From: Chlorella sorokiniana
Taxonomy: Eukaryota; Chlorophyta; Trebouxiophyceae; Chlorellales; Chlorellaceae
Assembly: GCA_025917655.1 (NCBI GenBank)
Contig: CP084613.1
Location: 1,240,001-1,304,000 of the forward strand
Direction: 5' to 3'
DNA: 64,000 bases
Positions 62,235-64,000 of this stretch are shown piece by piece. The position numbers and the translations under genes were made by a program. The notes under the pieces are model-generated. The model did not search any database. It saw nothing but the letters and a program-made list of their open reading frames with translations, and was not told the DNA's origin. Each line of letters begins with the position of its first letter. Positions within the stretch are counted from its first letter, which is position 1.

Positions 62235-62526
62235 GGTTGGCCCCTCAGATCAACTTCGGGGTGCAAATGTGGGATGTGGGGCACGCCGCAGCTCAATTGG
62301 GCACCCTCGGTTGTCTCCCACATTTACCACCCTGCTGTGGGGTGAGGCCTGGGACACTTCAGCAGCCACTTCAGCAGGGTGCATAGCGTTGTGGGCGCTT
62401 TGATCACCTTTCGATAAGCTCAATCACGTATCCAGCCAGACTTTCAGGGCACCGCATGGGCCTGGGGCCCTCCCCAACTTTGCTCTAGTGCCGCGAGTCG
62501 CCTCGGTCGGCTGAAACTGTAAGGAA
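62235..62526. promoter_or_regulatory. 292-base divergent promoter, biotin carboxylase / stromal processing peptidase
   Basis: Two nuclear genes for plastid proteins start back to back. No TATA box is evident. Both 5' UTRs must lie within this interval. Confidence 0.5.
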
Positions 62527-64000
62527 ATGATGCTGGTAGGGCAGCAGCGCGCAGTGGCGCTGCCGGCGCCTGCAAGACCCCTGGCCCGCTGCCAGCCCCG
62601 CCAGCAGCGTCCCCAGGAGCTGGGCAGGGGCTCGGGGCTTCGCCAGGCGCCACACATGTTCCGCCCGACGCTGTCGACGCGGCACACGTCCATCGGGTGC
62701 GCCTGGGGGTGGGGGCCCGCCGCTGCAGAAGCCGGCGGCTGCCGCCGCTGCCTGCCGCCGCTGCAACCAAAGCCCTGTGTGTGCGCCTGGCAGCCTTCAT
62801 GTTGCATGATCATGAGAGAAGCGACGCAGGTCAGTTCACTGCCTGGGATCCTGTACCGCATGCCGCTGCAGCGAGCTGGCGTCCACCAAGTGCCGCTACC
62901 TCGGAGGCGCCAGCGGCCCGCTGGGGCGGCCTTGGGTCGCGATTGCAGCATGCCGTCGCGGCAGCAAAATAGTCGTCTCTGCCACCCTGGTGAGCGCCTG
63001 TGGGCCTACAAGGAGTGCCGTTGCTGCTGCCTTTCCATTCCGCCGGTGCCCAAAGCGCCGTGCTCCAGTTCCGGAGTGCTCTGTGCTGCACCCCAGCCTG
63101 CTGGGCAGCCGCGGCAGCCTGGATGCGCCTCAGCTCGCTGCGCACTGTCGTTGGCTGCGGCCCAGCCGTACGCTGTTGAAGCGCGGCTGCCGATCGCGCG
63201 CCGCGCGCTGCCTGCGTCTGCAGGTGGAGATGGACGGCAGCGCCTCGCGTGCCGAGCAGCTGCTGAGCATGCCTCTGGAACAGAACGCCGCGCTGGAGCT
63301 GGGCAGCCTTGACAACGGGCTGCGCTACGTCATACTGCCCAACCGCTCGCCGCCGGCGCGGTTTGAGGCGCACCTGGAGATCCACGCGGGGTCGGGTGCG
63401 CTCCGCCGCCGCTGCCCTGCGCATGCTGGCCCGCCGCGGCGGTCGGCAGCCCTCTGATGGTGTGGGGCTGTCGGTGGGACCGCCACCACATGAAGGCGGC
63501 TGTTTCTGGCTTGTGGTGGCGCGGCTGCTGCCGCGGCCTGCAAACCTCGCCGCCGCCGCTGGGTTGCTGCCGTTGACGAGGCCGCCGACGCCCCCTGCTT
63601 CATGCAGTGGACGAGGGGAGCGGGAGCAGGGCATCGCGCACCTGGTGGAGCACGTCACCTTCCTGGGCTCCAAGAAGCGGGAGGGGCTGCTGGGCACCGG
63701 TGCCAGGTGCGGGCGGCGGCGGCCCAGCTCGCTGCCGGGCGTGCTGGGGAGCCCCACCATTTCGGGGCTGCCGCTGCCGCTGCGGCCTGCCATGTTAGCT
63801 TGCCCTGCCTATGCTGCAAGCCGGGTGGGGGGTAGATGGACCGACGTGCCTCCGTGCCCCTTCCCCTGCCCTTCTTGCGGTCCGACGCCTCTTGCCGTGC
63901 ACCCCGGCAGGTCCAACGCCTACACCGACTTCCACCACACCGTCTTCCACGTGCACTCCCCCGACCGCAACGGCTCCACGGGGGGCCCCATGCTGCGCCA
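62527..64000 (+). CDS. SPP: Stromal processing peptidase (M16 met alloprotease), 5' part
   Basis: Zinc metallopeptidase that removes transit peptides from imported plastid precursors. The gene runs off the window end. A transit-peptide-like N terminus (MMLVGQQRAVALPAPARPLA) starts at 62527; exons between it and 63224 are uncertain. Clear exons are 63224-63395 (LDNGLRYVILPNRSPPARFE, then AHLEIHAGSG), 63608-63706 (QGIAHLVEHVTFLGSKKREG) and 63911 onward (RSNAYTDFHHTVFHVHSPDR). The inverted zinc motif HLVEH (HXXEH) and the GSKKRE and SNAYTDFHHTVFH blocks match plant SPP rather than mitochondrial M16 enzymes. The G run at 63617-63620 is one base short. The rest of the protein is outside the window. 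Confidence 0.88.

Overview
This is nuclear DNA from a green alga, most likely a GC-rich trebouxiophyte of the Chlorella type. Nearly every gene is cut by many short GT-AG introns ending in pyrimidine-CAG. Coding DNA is very GC-rich, intergenic gaps are 80-450 bp, and several 3' ends carry TGTAA, the usual green-algal polyadenylation signal. The proteins include plastid functions (biotin carboxylase of acetyl-CoA carboxylase, stromal processing peptidase, DUF3110 and DUF819 proteins) beside core eukaryotic genes (CDC48, SRP68, ALG2, MSI4/FVE-type WD40). I see no CRISPR array, operon, virus or intact transposon.

Layout, left to right: CDC48 (+, 420-6160); DUF3110 protein (-, 7484-9277); MSI4/FVE-like histone-binding WD40 protein (+, 9734-13022) with two C/D-box-snoRNA-like repeats in one intron; DUF819 membrane protein (+, 13366-15134); FrnE-like DsbA-fold protein (-, 15217-16572); small unknown protein (+, 16722-17420); SRP68 (-, 17651-21340); a second FrnE-like protein (+, 21623-23174); TFIIB/BRF-family factor (-, 23289-25111); F-box WD40 protein (-, 25562-28589); Dot5/PrxQ-type peroxiredoxin (-, 28845-29924); an Hsp70 relative with only the ATPase domain (+, 30122-33010); a 12.8 kb TRANK1-like gene with ankyrin repeats and a UvrD-type helicase (-, 33256-46071); an unusual MIF4G/GYF/RING protein (+, 46460-50386); a secreted CAP/PR-1 protein (+, 50770-52083); a coiled-coil protein (-, 52493-53859); ALG2 (-, 53960-55811); a SAP-domain protein (+, about 56247-56891); a small membrane protein (+, 57925-58458); plastid biotin carboxylase (-, 58881-62234); and the 5' part of stromal processing peptidase (+, 62527 to the window end).

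Three things cut across genes. First, conserved exons repeatedly lose frame by one base at G, C or A runs, nearly always as one base too few. This looks like uncorrected consensus error rather than gene decay, so I annotate those genes as intact. Second, about ten introns appear to start with GC rather than GT, three of them in the peroxiredoxin gene. Third, one 50-base intron in the MIF4G/GYF/RING gene matches the reverse complement of a tRNA 3' half including CCA. Exon coordinates are read from splice signals plus reading frame and were not checked against transcripts.
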